Source of the DNA: Priapulus caudatus
Taxonomy: Eukaryota > Priapulida > Priapulimorpha > Priapulimorphida > Priapulidae
Assembly (NCBI RefSeq): GCF_000485595.1
Contig: NW_014578824.1
Coordinates: 1-22,511, forward strand
Reading direction: 5' to 3'
Length of the DNA stretch: 22,511 nucleotides
The position numbers and the translations under genes are program-made. Each line of letters starts with the position of its first letter. Positions within the stretch are counted from its first letter, which is position 1. The notes below the pieces were generated by a model, which was given only the letters and a program-made list of their open reading frames with translations, was not told where the DNA came from and did not search any database. This document shows, piece after piece, positions 1 through 10,057 of this stretch.

Positions 1-12
1 TAGCATCAACAT

Positions 13-241
13 TCCTTCTACAACATGCACTACAATAAAAGCCAAAATAGAAAACAAATCTGCGTTAGTCGTCAGTCGAGCATGTATCCACACATACCTT
101 CTACACACTGCTCACTCGCTAACAGTAAGATACCTCAATAACATCGCATAACCTTCTACAACTGCTATGATACAGAGGTATGAATACCTATAAATATTCA
201 TTCATATACCTTCTATCGTACCCCATCGCACTATGATACAG
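13..241 (+). repeat. Degenerate tandem repeat (ACCTTCTA family, about 57-bp spacing)
   Basis: The motif (A/T)CCTTCTA occurs at 13-20, 96-103, 151-158 and 208-215, and CTATGATACAG follows at 165-175 and 231-241. The last two units are 57-66 bp apart and the earlier spacing is looser, so this is an eroded array. The 19-mer ATACCTTCTACACACTGCT at 94-112 recurs exactly on the other strand at 9401-9419, so the unit is dispersed in this genome. Function is unknown; sub-repeats of an LTR or of a non-autonomous element are plausible. Confidence 0.55.
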
Positions 242-1366
242 TAAGGAATACTCTATACGTTTGTTTAGCGATGAGAAAGAAGTTTAAAAAGTGTTATCAG
301 TCCTTGTGTTTTGAAAAAAACGCAGTGAGTGAAAAATCACACCGCCTTGGCTTGCCGAGGTGTGTGTGTGATTTGCATCCGAGTGCCCGCAGGTTACTAG
401 GCAAACTAATAGGGGGTTTTCGGGGCATGCCCCCCCCCCTTGCCCGGGGGAAATCTATTACTTCATGAAATGCCATTTCCAGCATTTTGGATAATAAAAA
501 TTAGCTCTCGCATTTGTACTCTTAATTTGGACATTTTTTAGGCGATTTTTTTTCATCTAACAAAATATCAAGTTCTTGAACATATTGGTGGATAACTTGA
601 ATCACACATTTAGCATGTGTTAGTCAAAAGGGAACAACACTTCAATTTTTCAAAGCGGACTATTAAAACTTTAATAGTATTTGCAACATTCATAATCATT
701 CAGTCACATTGTTTGCATTTTGTCAATTTGAGGTATTTCAGTTTCATTTCAAGAAAACATACATGTTTTTGCAATAAAACTTCACTAAAAACGCTCAATC
801 AGGCTTTTTAATTTTCATTGTCATCTGCATCTTCATCATCAGTCTCGATCTGCTGTAGCAATTGAATACAGTAACAGTCATATTCATCATGTATGGCTCG
901 GCGTATGATAGCCGGACGGTTTGTTTTGTTTGGTTTTGGGTGGGTTCGGGTGGCAAAGGAGTCAAACGCAGGCAGTCGGCTTGTGGTTACGCGACGGTCG
1001 AGTGTGTGTGTGTTTACGGTTCAGGTGTAACGGAAGAATACCAGTCAACGATACGTCCAGCTTTCGTCCGTGAAAATAAATGATGGGCGGCATGAATTGA
1101 TGTTAAACAACTGCTGTTGGTATAAGCGTTAGCAACTGTCGTTATAAACATGTGAACCGACTTCCGGCAATGTCCGTGATGTTTACAACCGTTTGCGTTT
1201 ATCTTCGAGTTTTATAAGTTGGATTAATGAAAAAAAAAACACGAAGAGGTGTGCGTTTTGATGATACTTAGATGCGCGTTTTTTCGCAGTTATGTATACA
1301 GTAGTAAGTCTCATAAATACTTTGATAAAATTATTATAATACTGTAACTAGAGTGGCTGAAAAAAA
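242..1366. other. No gene recognised; local hairpins
   Basis: Short open frames here have no recognisable motifs. A stem can form at 335-373, where AATCACACC pairs imperfectly with a GT-rich arm ending GTGATT, around GCCTTGGC/GCCGAGG. A strongly G- then C-rich patch at 412-450 could also fold. 900-1020 is G/T-rich. I see no coding signal, RNA gene or element boundary. Confidence 0.5.
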
Positions 1367-1446
1367 CGGGTGGACCGACGGTCCATTTAACTTGTTAAAT
1401 TTACTGGACCGAGAGAGATTTTGGTGGTCTCGGTCCACGGTCCACC
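1367..1446 (+). repeat. Nested inverted repeat, dispersed family B
   Basis: The outer arms GGTGGACCG (1369-1377) and CGGTCCACC (1438-1446) and the inner arms TGGACCGAGA (1405-1414) and TCTCGGTCCA (1428-1437) are perfect inverted repeats. TGGACCGACGGTCCA (1371-1385) is itself almost palindromic. AAATTTACTGGACCG (1397-1411) recurs exactly on the minus strand at 9514-9528, beside a second TGGACC-type palindrome at 9540-9554, so this is a copy of a dispersed repeat. It lies about 70 bp upstream of an LTR-like block; whether the two belong together is not shown. Confidence 0.6.
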
Positions 1447-1513
1447 GCCTAACGTCGAAGACTGTACCAGTATCTAGTTAACCCCTGCACAGGGCAAGCA
1501 ACTCACTACAGGG

Positions 1514-1765
1514 TGTTAGTTAGTACTGTTTAGCTGTTCAGTTCATCGTTTATATTTCTACACCCCAGCGACAACGCTGTGTGGGATTCTGTGCAGCATC
1601 TTTTAGTTTCCCTTAGTCTGTTGACTAAGGCCGAATAAAAGCCCCAAGGCTATTACTGGCGTGAACACTTTTATCAGCTTGTTCTGGTTCTTACGTGTTG
1701 CTATTTCTTGTGTTGACTCTTACACTACAATCCAGTAGTCGAACCTTCATTCGTCGTCCCAACCA
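1514..1765 (+). mobile_element. LTR-like segment (retrotransposon 5' LTR remnant)
   Basis: The block starts TGTTAG and can be closed at AACCA, giving TG...CA ends. It has LTR-style order: a TATA-like TTTATATTT near 1549-1557, a short hairpin CTTAGTC/GACTAAG (1612-1618, 1623-1629), an AATAAA signal at 1634-1639, then T-rich sequence. A primer-binding-site-like sequence follows at 1779. The exact 3' boundary is uncertain: ending at TACA (1729) or directly before the primer site are alternatives. No second LTR or coding region is found downstream, so this is a truncated relic, perhaps BEL/Pao or gypsy. Confidence 0.45.
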
Positions 1766-1778
1766 GACGTAAAATCGT

Positions 1779-1798
1779 TGGTGCCGTGACCAGGATTG
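1779..1798 (+). other. Primer-binding-site-like sequence
   Basis: TGGTGCCGTGACCAGGATTG begins with TGG, as expected for the complement of a tRNA 3' CCA end, and resembles retrotransposon primer sites. It shares TGGTGCCGTGA then CAGG with the site at 15340-15357 of the gypsy element. The matching tRNA cannot be named from the window. Confidence 0.5.
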
Positions 1799-2840
1799 TA
1801 GTTCGGTAGACTGAGTTGCAGCCTGAGCAGAGTTCTGTAAAGGTAGCAACACAACAGTCCCCGAGGAGTCCACCGAGTATAGCTTCGCCTGAGAGAGGTG
1901 AGAATTCGTGTTCAAGTGTCGTCACTGAGTTATGCTTGTTGGCATTGTCCATCAACCCTACTCATATCTCACTTTGTATACGAACGGAGAGCATATTATA
2001 CACCTCCCCATAGTATTGACACGTGATGCCAATGACTACCTGTGCAGGGCAAGCTAGAGAAAAAAGAACCCGGCGAGCAACATCGTTGCCCCGTAGTTCT
2101 AGCAGCTTGTGGAGGAAGAGGGTGTCGTGCCTCCCAACACGATGATCACCAAAGCAGAGCATACTGCTGGGGCGCTGGCAGGTGGGGCCAGGGAAAGGGC
2201 GCTAGCCACATCACCCCCGAGCCGAGAGCCATCCTATTCGCATATCGGCCCACACTCGGTTAGCCTTAACGGGAGTAAAGGATGAAGGGAGTCTCGCGCA
2301 TTCGAAGGCGCATTCCACTTCCTTCTCGGCCCTGCAGAAGTAAGAGGCGTGAAACACAGCACTTGGACGGCGTATTCGAACTGTAAAGTTTCACACGGCC
2401 TGGCCGATTACGCGTACAACTAACACATAATATAGACGCAGGTATGAAAGCGTGCGCGCAGGGAATTGCTCGACGCTCGCTGATTACCACGATTACAACA
2501 GAAATACTCAATCGCTTACGACTCCATCTTTGCTCCTACATTGAAGTAACACGTGTTCATGGTTGTAGAAATAATAATGTCTCACTTCGCAGCAGTAGGC
2601 TGTGTCACGACGCAAAGAATCACGAATTAAATCATGAAATTTCGCGATCTCTAGGATTGCTTGCGCGATGGTAACACATTTCGAGATCTGGAGACCCCTA
2701 CCGGTCGTAATCGTGACGTCATTTTTGCGCCAAAAACAAAACCATCGCAGCTGAAGAACATGCATCAGGCGCTGTACGATCTTATGAAGAGCTCAGTTAT
2801 ATTAGTATGAAGAGTTATATTAGTAATTGGTAAGTCTTTA
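1799..2840. other. No gene recognised; possible gag-leader remnant at its start
   Basis: A frame open from 1816 to 2013, just after the primer-like site, begins with a Ser/Pro/Gln-rich stretch and could be the start of a retrotransposon gag, but it has no ATG at 1816 (the codon is TTG) and no domain. From about 2020 onward the open frames on both strands are short and unremarkable. Confidence 0.3.
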
Positions 2841-2890
2841 ATTATGCAAATTATTGCAAATATGCAATTTATTATGCAAATAATTGCAAA
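2841..2890 (+). repeat. 30-bp AT-rich tandem repeat with octamer-like motifs
   Basis: Two units begin ATTATGCAAAT at 2841 and 2871, 30 bp apart. They hold ATGCAAAT twice (2844-2851 and 2874-2881), TTGCAAAT twice, plus ATGCAATT and ATGCAAAG. ATGCAAAT is the POU-domain octamer, but an AT-rich tandem duplication explains the cluster without regulation. Confidence 0.6.
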
Positions 2891-3047
2891 TATATATGCA
2901 AAGTTGATATACTCTAGACTAGTCTTGGTAGGCCTACATGCAATTTCCGTTTTATTGACATTGTACATGTACTAATTATGGCAACACAACATTAGCTAGT
3001 AGTAGTAGAAGTGTACCTGCTAAGTCTTTTCGTTTACTTTTATTATG

Positions 3048-3180
3048 GCAAACCATAGCTCTAGTATCTTATTTCCGGCTTACACATTAAACTGCCGACT
3101 GCCCTTGGCACTTGGCTCTGCCACTGGCCAGCGGCAGTTTAAGTAACTGCGCGCTATCGTACTAGAGCTAATGCAAACCA
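3048..3180. mobile_element. Candidate MITE, 115-bp nested palindrome with 8-bp flanking repeat
   Basis: Terminal arms TAGCTCTAGTA (3056-3066) and TACTAGAGCTA (3160-3170) are perfect 11-bp inverted repeats. Inside them TTAAACTGCCG (3087-3097) and CGGCAGTTTAA (3132-3142) form a second perfect pair. GCAAACCA flanks the unit at 3048-3055 and 3173-3180, with only AT between the right arm and the right copy. The 8-bp direct repeat and TAG-type end fit a non-autonomous hAT-like element, but there is no transposase and the two-base offset is unexplained, so the superfamily is inference. Confidence 0.5.
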
Positions 3181-3968
3181 CCGCATACTATTTGGATTGT
3201 TATGCACTTACTATAAATTCGATGTACTCTTATTCAATTTTACCTTACAGTATAATTTTCTTTTTCTTATTCCACAAGGCTTAAAAGTAGCAGGTGGGTT
3301 AATTGATGAATGAATGTTATCTAACAGCAGCATCGATGTTTTCACATCGCTTTATGAAGTCTTGCCTTAACCAAAACCGTATCAAGGTCTTTTGGAACAC
3401 ATGTAAAATTTAATATTTCCTGGGCAATTACTTCTGCTGTAAAAGAAAGGTAAAAATCTGTAAGATAATATAGTCGTGGGCGTCTCATAACGGCACGCAG
3501 CAACCAGAAGAACTCGATTAGCCTGCTATGACATTGCATTGCGAATGAAACCTTGGTGCAAGTACTTTGCGACAAAAATGACAGCCGTATGCAAAATTAT
3601 GTCTTCGTATTTGTATTAATATGCAACCAGCAGAGGTTGTTAAGGAATTAAGACCAAGTGTATAACATGGTCACTGAGATTTAAAGTTTTGGAGTCGTCT
3701 TTGTGTGCTGACTAAGTGGCCAACGAGTCTGCCCTGTCACTGGGGATGGCATTTTCGTGTTGCACGATGTCGACAAGCTACTTCGCATGGTCGATAATGC
3801 AGAAATGTGGGCAAAGGATTGCACTTGGGAAGTGTCAACTACAGGCCTACAATCAGTGCTCATACCTCTGTCCTTGCTTGACTTAATTTAGCTTTTACGG
3901 ATTGTAACGGTATTTTAATTAGATCAATTATTTTGAGTTAGTATTTATGTATTATTTCTGTTTGCATA
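3181..3968. other. No gene recognised
   Basis: Weak frames exist at 3575-3342 (minus) and about 3680-3890 (plus, interrupted by a stop), but none carries a motif I recognise. No repeat boundary or RNA gene is apparent. Confidence 0.4.
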
Positions 3969-4343
3969 ATTCGATTCAATTCATTTCGATGCGTGAATCG
4001 CATATGATTCTGATGGCATGCATTCGAATGCGTGATATCGAATGATTCGATGCATCAATTCGCCATTGCACGCGATCGAATCAACTTCGATTCAACGCAT
4101 CGAATCATTCGATTCACGCCATCGAATCGATTCGATTCACAGGCCATGAATCATTCGATTCACGAACATCGAACCATCTATTCTCGAAATTTCACACGCA
4201 TCGAATGATTCGATTAAGCATCCTCATCTGATCGGGCTCATTGCGGCGTGAATCGAATGACTTCGATGCTTGAATCGAATGATGCATCGAATCATTCGAT
4301 TCACCATCGAATCCATTCGATTCACGCATCGAATGCATTCGAT
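3969..4343. repeat. Palindromic CGAAT satellite-like array
   Basis: The stretch is built from degenerate units of about 21-23 bp of the type GCATCGAATCATTCGATTCAC, clearest at 4097-4163 and 4273-4343. Each unit centres on an inverted repeat such as ATCGAAT...ATTCGAT, so the array reads nearly alike on both strands and could fold into serial hairpins. Unit length varies and many units carry small indels, giving an old or slippage-prone array. Open frames crossing it are by-products. Confidence 0.8.
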
Positions 4344-4388
4344 CTCTTTTCTGATATAAAAAATCAGAATACATATGCCGACTAAATG

Positions 4389-4494
4389 AAATGTTATATG
4401 TGATAATCGAATTTTATATTTGATAAATCGAATGTTATATGATGATAAATCGAATGTTAATTTGATAAATCGAAATGTTATAGTGCGATAAATA
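4389..4494 (+). repeat. Tandem repeat of about 21 bp, five units
   Basis: Units run 4389-4409, 4410-4430, 4431-4452, 4453-4472 and 4473-4494, of the type AATGTTATATTTGATAAATCG with one- or two-base length changes. The ATCGAAT core at each junction echoes the neighbouring palindromic satellite, so the two arrays may share an origin. Confidence 0.75.
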
Positions 4495-6024
4495 ATCAAC
4501 CATAAAAGAAAAATCGAATTATGACACGGCATCGTAACAACATGCCATAGTATTACACTGGAGTGCTGTCAGCCATTAAAGCATTAGAGGTGCCTAGTGA
4601 AATCGCAAATTTTACGTGCCCTTGATTTAACGAGAATTCGATATATAAAACGTGATATTAAAAGAATTTTTGTTGCTCCTTTCCCAAAAATCGTGAAATA
4701 TTTTGGTGAATAAGCCGGCTGAGTTCGCAGGTCTATTGCCTATCATAGCAACATAAACGTGCAAAAAAAACGAGTAAACTAGGCCAAAATATGGGTTGTT
4801 TTGTGGATGTTATGTACACTTTTGATCGGTTTATAGTTTCTGGCAATCCTGCTTTTTTCGGCAATAACATTTTCACGGAGCTGCAACGCCCCGTTTTATA
4901 TGGGGCCATAATTAATTATATAAAACAAAATAGCCGCGCAAACATACCATATTTCTCTTCACTAGCGAGTTGAGGCGTTTCGGCATGACAGCGACGGATG
5001 AACCAGAAGATGATTCGCCAGCTGCTCTGCGCAACTTGCCTTTGGCTAAAACCGTGCTCTTGCAGCCCATCGCACAAGTCTGCCGGGCATGCAAAAGCAT
5101 GCGTTATGTCCGGAAGTGCTGCATCGCTGAAGGCAGCTTAACACTTCACATGATGGCCAGACTGCACACACTGATGCTGATGTGTAGCCTCACAGATGAG
5201 AACGACGCTATGTTGCACGCGATCTGTGGCAAAATATCTGCCAACAGGATCAAACAGCCACAGTTTGCTGCGGATCAGGCTACTTGATCAATCGGCAGAA
5301 ACCTTGGTAGATGCCCCTAAGGCAAGAAGGTGGAATGCCTGAGTAAGTTCACATATTGTGGGCGCCCATATTCAACAATATTATCCATACTTGCTTGTTG
5401 TTGGAAATAACTTCACAGGTCACATGGTTATACTCATACTTGAGTGTGTTACAGTGCTTATCGTTAATCCAATGGCTAATTGCACCAAAATCTTAATGTT
5501 TTCTTAAACTATCCAACACATAGGGTTTATGAAGCATGTCTGTCAGCTGTGGGCGCGGCAGTCCTCGCAACGCTCCAAGAAGCTGTCGTCACTTGCATGT
5601 TAAGTTACACTGGCCAAGTGAACGTCTACTTGGCAATATTAATAAAAACTCAGTACCAGAGGCCTGGAACAACAGCAACGATATGCACCGCTTGAATGTA
5701 CGAGAAGCTAACAAAGCCAAGCCAAGTGGCCCATGCGCATGGCATGACTGGAGGCCAATAGTTTCGAGCGAAGTATTCGATTCAGCTGACCTTCAGATGC
5801 TATACTTCTGAAGATAAAGTTGAAGATCAGTCGGCTGGTGCGACATGGGAGAAAATGAAATGGTCTGCTATGCGAGTACTGAAAGAAGGTAAGAATATTT
5901 TGTTAAATGAAAGGGCTATGTATGGCTTGTTAATCTGAAATCAAGGTAAATGTTAGTCGACATATTTAGCTTGATTACTCTCAGTTTTTTTTTGTAAACG
6001 GCGTTTTCTGCAACAACTTGTTTT
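4495..6024. other. No gene recognised; weak open frames
   Basis: Frames at 4970-5287 and 5480-5811 (plus) have no recognisable domain. Sequences resembling splice donors (GAGTAAGT near 5341, AGGTAAGA near 5888) and acceptors (CACATAG near 5522) occur, but no exon set can be joined into a known protein. This could hold a decayed transposon or host-gene pieces; I cannot tell which. Confidence 0.35.
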
Positions 6025-6153
6025 CTGCCAGGTAGAGCAATCAGGCGCAACTCGCTCACACATGTTCTGATGTTCATGTTCCAAGGGGACAGTGGCTTTC
6101 CCGCTTCCGCATTTATGCATGTGCCGACTGCAGAAGCAACAGCAGCCAGATAA
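6025..6153 (+). pseudogene. Possible PIF/Harbinger transposase relic
   Basis: A 42-codon open stretch ending in TAA encodes, in order, Leu-Pro-Gly near its start, Arg-Asn-Ser-Leu about eight residues on, then Gly-Asp-Ser-Gly-Phe-Pro and a Pro further down. Harbinger DDE transposases have a PGS-x-HD-(S/A)-RI-x-RNS-L segment followed some 15-20 residues later by LLGDSGYP, so order and rough spacing fit. The His-Asp pair that should follow PG is absent, the spacing is short, and no IDGTH block or downstream Glu region was found. If real it is a fragment without function. A chance match is quite possible. Confidence 0.3.
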
Positions 6154-9100
6154 TTATACGTGTCCTGGTTACTGGAAGCCGTGGACAACTGATTGAATGG
6201 GGTTCATTGTTGAGTAAATGTTTTGCATTACATACAAATGATTATTCATGGAAAGACTTGTTAGCGACAGCAAACATATTTTTGACAGGCAATGTAGATT
6301 ACAGTATGGGTCCAAAAGGGAAGCGCATAATAAGTTTTAAATGTAATGAAGCGACAGGATGGCTAGATCTGCTCAATGGTGTACACGGTATTAACTAAGG
6401 GAACCACACTTGGCAGGAAATGATCTGTCTATACTTACTTTCATACAATGGAGCAAATCAGTGGACGTGAAATGCTACAATGTGAACCCTAACAATCTAG
6501 CCATTTAATTAAAAAATTTACGCTTTTGCAGGATAAACTTACGCTTGCTTCGATGGTGGCCGTTCCATGAACAGGTCGTTTCTGGAAAATGCATTCAATG
6601 GTCCGATGTCTGCTGGGGCACGTGTCAGCATTCGAGCCTCAGCCACACACAATGCCTACATCGCCAGCATCTGCCACTGTCATCATGAATGATGGATCGC
6701 GAAGGAGTAATAATATGAAACATACATATCCATATGCACAGATCAATTCAGAGTAAAAAAACTTTCCTCACAGAAAATCAGTTCATGTAGCCAGATGTCT
6801 TACTTTTCTAGGGTCAGAATTTTAGCGCGTCAAAATTATTGTTTTTTACAGCTTTAGCAGCTCTTGCAAGAAATCAGAAAATAATATTATGCAAAAGTGG
6901 CTTTGAAGATACTACACCAGACTACTGTTTGCATCTGCAGGCAGGATTTATTACCTGGGAAATGTGGGTGATAAGCTATCAGTGGACCGGGAAGCAAACC
7001 CAAGTGAGGTCTCAAGGATACCCCTGTCCTGAGCGGATGACGCACATCCTGGCCACAACAGTATTGGTCAGAAGATGGCGAAATAACTGGCAGAAGACGT
7101 ACCTTGAGCAAGGAAATGCTTCTATCTGTTAGAAAGTAACACAAATGATTTAAGCATCGGTTAAAATTTTGTAATATAGTGAAGGCATCAATTTTAGCGA
7201 TATTGGCATTGTAGCCTATTGCTCGTGTTCAACAGCTGTTAGCGTGATCTCCGCATAATAAAGCGGTTTTCGAGACAACAAGGGTCAGAGAAACAGTCCA
7301 TTCATATGTTTTAAGAAACATTTAATTAAATGATTGCTAGTAAATTATTGGTGGTAGCTGGTAAAGAAAATGCTGGGCTACCGAGCGCGTATGGCATTGA
7401 GCCGGCTGTACAGAAAAAAGATTGGAATTTCATGCCCCCGCAACATGTGCATGCATTATTATTGTTTAAAACATATGTCATAATAATAGCCAGCAACTTT
7501 TACAGCTAGGCTTACCAGACAGCTGAAAGGTTCGAAACGGAGATTGGCCTCAACGGTGCGATCACCAGGCTGCTGGAGGCAACGCATGTGTTCTCGATTG
7601 CGAACTTCAACATCACGACCATCGTCGCTATAACAATCAGTAGAAAGACGATCGGCTCCATGCAATGCGAGAGCACTGCAATGGTTCACATGCGTGTGAG
7701 GATGGCCCGTGAATGAGGCGATCTACAGGACACTGCCAGCGTGAAGCCGAAAGAAAGTTGATGTAGCAGAGACACGCTTCGATGCATGAAGTCAACCATT
7801 CTTGGGCTTGTAAAATCTGTTTCGAGCATGAAACAGAAAACCATCCTGGCACAAGGCAGAAATGCTGCTCGAGTCAACTAGCTTTTGACTCGGTCGAAAC
7901 ATCTCTGCCGAGCAGTAGAGCCATTTCGGCATGGGGCCAATGAACCCAATTACAAGCAGTTATGTATGGTGTGATACACATCATATTTAAGCTCGCAGAC
8001 ACTGTAAACAGCAGTGCGTTGATACACTGGAGTAGCAGCAGAGGGCCTGTTCCTGAATGTCGAAGTGGCTGAAGCGCCATCTAATCCGAAGAAAAACGAA
8101 GAGTGATTGCTTAACGGCAACGCAGGTTATTATTTCGCAGGTATGAATACTTGTTAAGGCCTGTCTCCACACATGCGCTGCATGGCATGCGGAATACACA
8201 CGGGTCAAACAGAATGCGCAAAAATCAGCAGATGCATTGTCGGTTCAGACACAAACGCGCTGTGCGTTTTGCTGTGTCGTGTCCATAATCCGCGTGTGTG
8301 CGAGACATAGCTTTAGGGTTATTGTTACACAACGATTGATCTATTGTTTACTGTTGCATGTTTAATAGCATTTTGGGCATGTCCAGCGGCTTCGTCACTC
8401 GCAGAAACTCAGGCCCAATTTGTTATCATTGCGAGTAATGCGCAGCAACATTTGCCTGCTGTGTATACAAGGCTCCACATATATCACAACAACAACATGG
8501 GGAGTCCCACCCTCCTTGCTGGCACGGTTGGGCAGATGTAACGGTTCTTGTGACGAATCTTTTTTTTCTCGACCCCCTGGAGTGCTTTCGCTTTCCTTTC
8601 GCCTTTTTCAGCGCGTTGCCCTTTTCCTTGTACTTGGTTGAGGTTCTATGTTGGTGTAATTTAGTATGGTGGTTGAAGTGCAGAGGGCGCCCCAGGCTGT
8701 GGCCTACATGCAGCAAGTCATCGCTAGCAGTGACATCTGCGTCGAGCTAATGCGGTGAAAGAATGCTTCCAAACGCATTCGGGTTCTGACATGGCTGTCT
8801 ACTGCAAGTATTCTTGGCGCGAGGTCGCTCCGCAGTTGTGTTTTTGCCATGCTCCGTGTTTGCCATGGTAGGATGTGTAGGCCTTGAAAAATGGTTTATT
8901 AAGCTCTTCCTTTGAGTATAGGCTAGCAGCGAAGAATTTTTGGGGTTGGATGCTTAAAATGCTCTGGAGTTGAAGAGTGTGTGCAGTTGTTTCGGCTTTC
9001 TGATGTGTCTGCTGGCAATTGTGGCCGAAGACAGTTTAGCAGTTAGGTCTTCTCTTTCTTGTGTTCTCATTTGAATTTGGCCGCCTGTGGGACTCGTTTC

Positions 9101-9366
9101 GTTTTGACGTAGCACACCCTGATGAGTTATTTTCGAAGTAGTTTGCTTGCAACTCAGGTACAAATGAATGGACGATCTTCGAAACAGAGTAATCCAAGAG
9201 TATCACTTTCCGTACCATCCGTGGAAAGAAATAATGCACTCCCATGCCTGCCTTCAACTCTGCTTGAGTCGAAGAAGTTGCGCTTCAGCAACAGAAAATA
9301 ATCGCTGTTGGCTCGGACATCAAAACTGGCCTTTGTTTCTAAGATGCAACACGATGTTCTCTAGTA
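6154..9366. other. No gene recognised in this stretch
   Basis: I read all frames without finding a known domain. Frames open at 6839-7132 (plus) and about 7517-7710 (plus) are the longest with mixed composition. Acceptor-like tracts (TTTTTTACAG near 6851, TTTTGCAG near 6531) precede some of them, but no consistent gene model emerges. 8550-8640 is C/T-rich on the plus strand. No tandem arrays, tRNA or LTR ends stand out. Confidence 0.4.
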
Positions 9367-9420
9367 GCAAGTATTTGATAGGTATTACTACTGTTATCAT
9401 AGCAGTGTGTAGAAGGTATT
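9367..9420 (-). repeat. Minus-strand copy of the ACCTTCTA repeat
   Basis: Read on the minus strand this contains ATACCTTCTACACACTGCT (9401-9419), identical over 19 bases to 94-112, followed by CTATGATAACAG, which matches the CTATGATACAG of 165-175 apart from one inserted base. It is a single unit rather than an array. Confidence 0.65.
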
Positions 9421-9465
9421 ATTAGGGGTAAAATACAAAATGATATTACTGTTTAAGTTTTGTTC

Positions 9466-9706
9466 TTTATTGTCAAAAATGTCAAAATAATATTGGTCCA
9501 GTAAAATTTAGTCCGGTCCAGTAAATTTTGCTGGCTTGGTGGACCGAAGGTCCAGTGTTTAGAAATTTCATTCGTGAAGACTGTGGTATGATTACTTGAT
9601 CCGTGAAGATGAGGCGCTCCTGCTTGTGGCCGCAATGCTGGCTTGACCCGTCTCGGTTGTTCCAGATCGTATACTGCCTTACTGAGTGCTGAGCCCCGTA
9701 TTTATA
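9466..9706 (-). promoter_or_regulatory. TATA box to AATAAA unit on the minus strand (LTR- or promoter-like)
   Basis: On the minus strand TATAAATA lies at 9706-9699, with a pyrimidine-flanked CTCAGTAAGG some 20-30 bases downstream as a possible start. About 230 bases further on is AATAAA (9471-9466), with copies of repeat families B and A around it. A core promoter and a poly(A) signal this close are typical of an LTR or a short non-autonomous retroelement. No TG...CA boundaries or primer site were found, so the element type is open. Confidence 0.35.
9494..9554 (-). repeat. Dispersed repeat family B, second copy
   Basis: CGGTCCAGTAAATTT (9514-9528) is the exact complement of 1397-1411, and TGGACCGAAGGTCCA (9540-9554) corresponds to the near-palindrome at 1371-1385. 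A second, shorter GGTCCAGTAAAATTT lies just upstream at 9495-9509, so the motif is locally duplicated. Order and spacing match the copy near 1.4 kb when read on the minus strand. Confidence 0.65.
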
Positions 9707-9961
9707 CCACAATCTCAGCGTGGGTAGGGCTTCTTACCTTCCCATCATGCATCACGAGAGACGCGTGATCAAGTCATGTTTTATGTCACGCACACCACAT
9801 GACAAGCCACACATCACCCCTCAGGTTTCCTTCATACAACCGGTGGGAATCACGTGATTGCTGTAGCCACCAGGGATGCTGTACATCGGCCTGGGATGCT
9901 GAGACACGTGACAGGACAATAGGATGCGGGGATATGAGGCTATAGCAGCCGAAGTTCGTTA

Positions 9962-9962
9962 C

Positions 9963-10012
<50 letters not shown>
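9962..10012. repeat. (AT)n microsatellite
   Basis: Alternating AT with one early C interruption; the uninterrupted part is roughly 9973-10010. The Ile-Tyr-rich frame on the minus strand is a product of this repeat. Confidence 0.95.
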
Positions 10013-10017
<5 letters not shown>

Positions 10018-10057
10018 GTACGGTGTTTTAGCATTGAGATAGAGATATGGGGAAGTC

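Noticed and set aside
271-468. Small basic protein near the left end
   Set aside because: The frame crosses low-complexity C and G runs and a hairpin, and both strands are open only because of composition.
3969-4343. Short regularly spaced palindromic repeats, superficially CRISPR-like
   Set aside because: There are no unique spacers of constant length, units are degenerate and contiguous, and the context is eukaryotic.
4970-8080. A multi-exon host gene suggested by splice-like signals
   Set aside because: Donor- and acceptor-like strings are common by chance, the candidate exons share no recognisable domain and several contain stops.
9786-10034. Ile-Tyr repeat protein on the minus strand
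   Set aside because: It is a translation of the (AT)n microsatellite.
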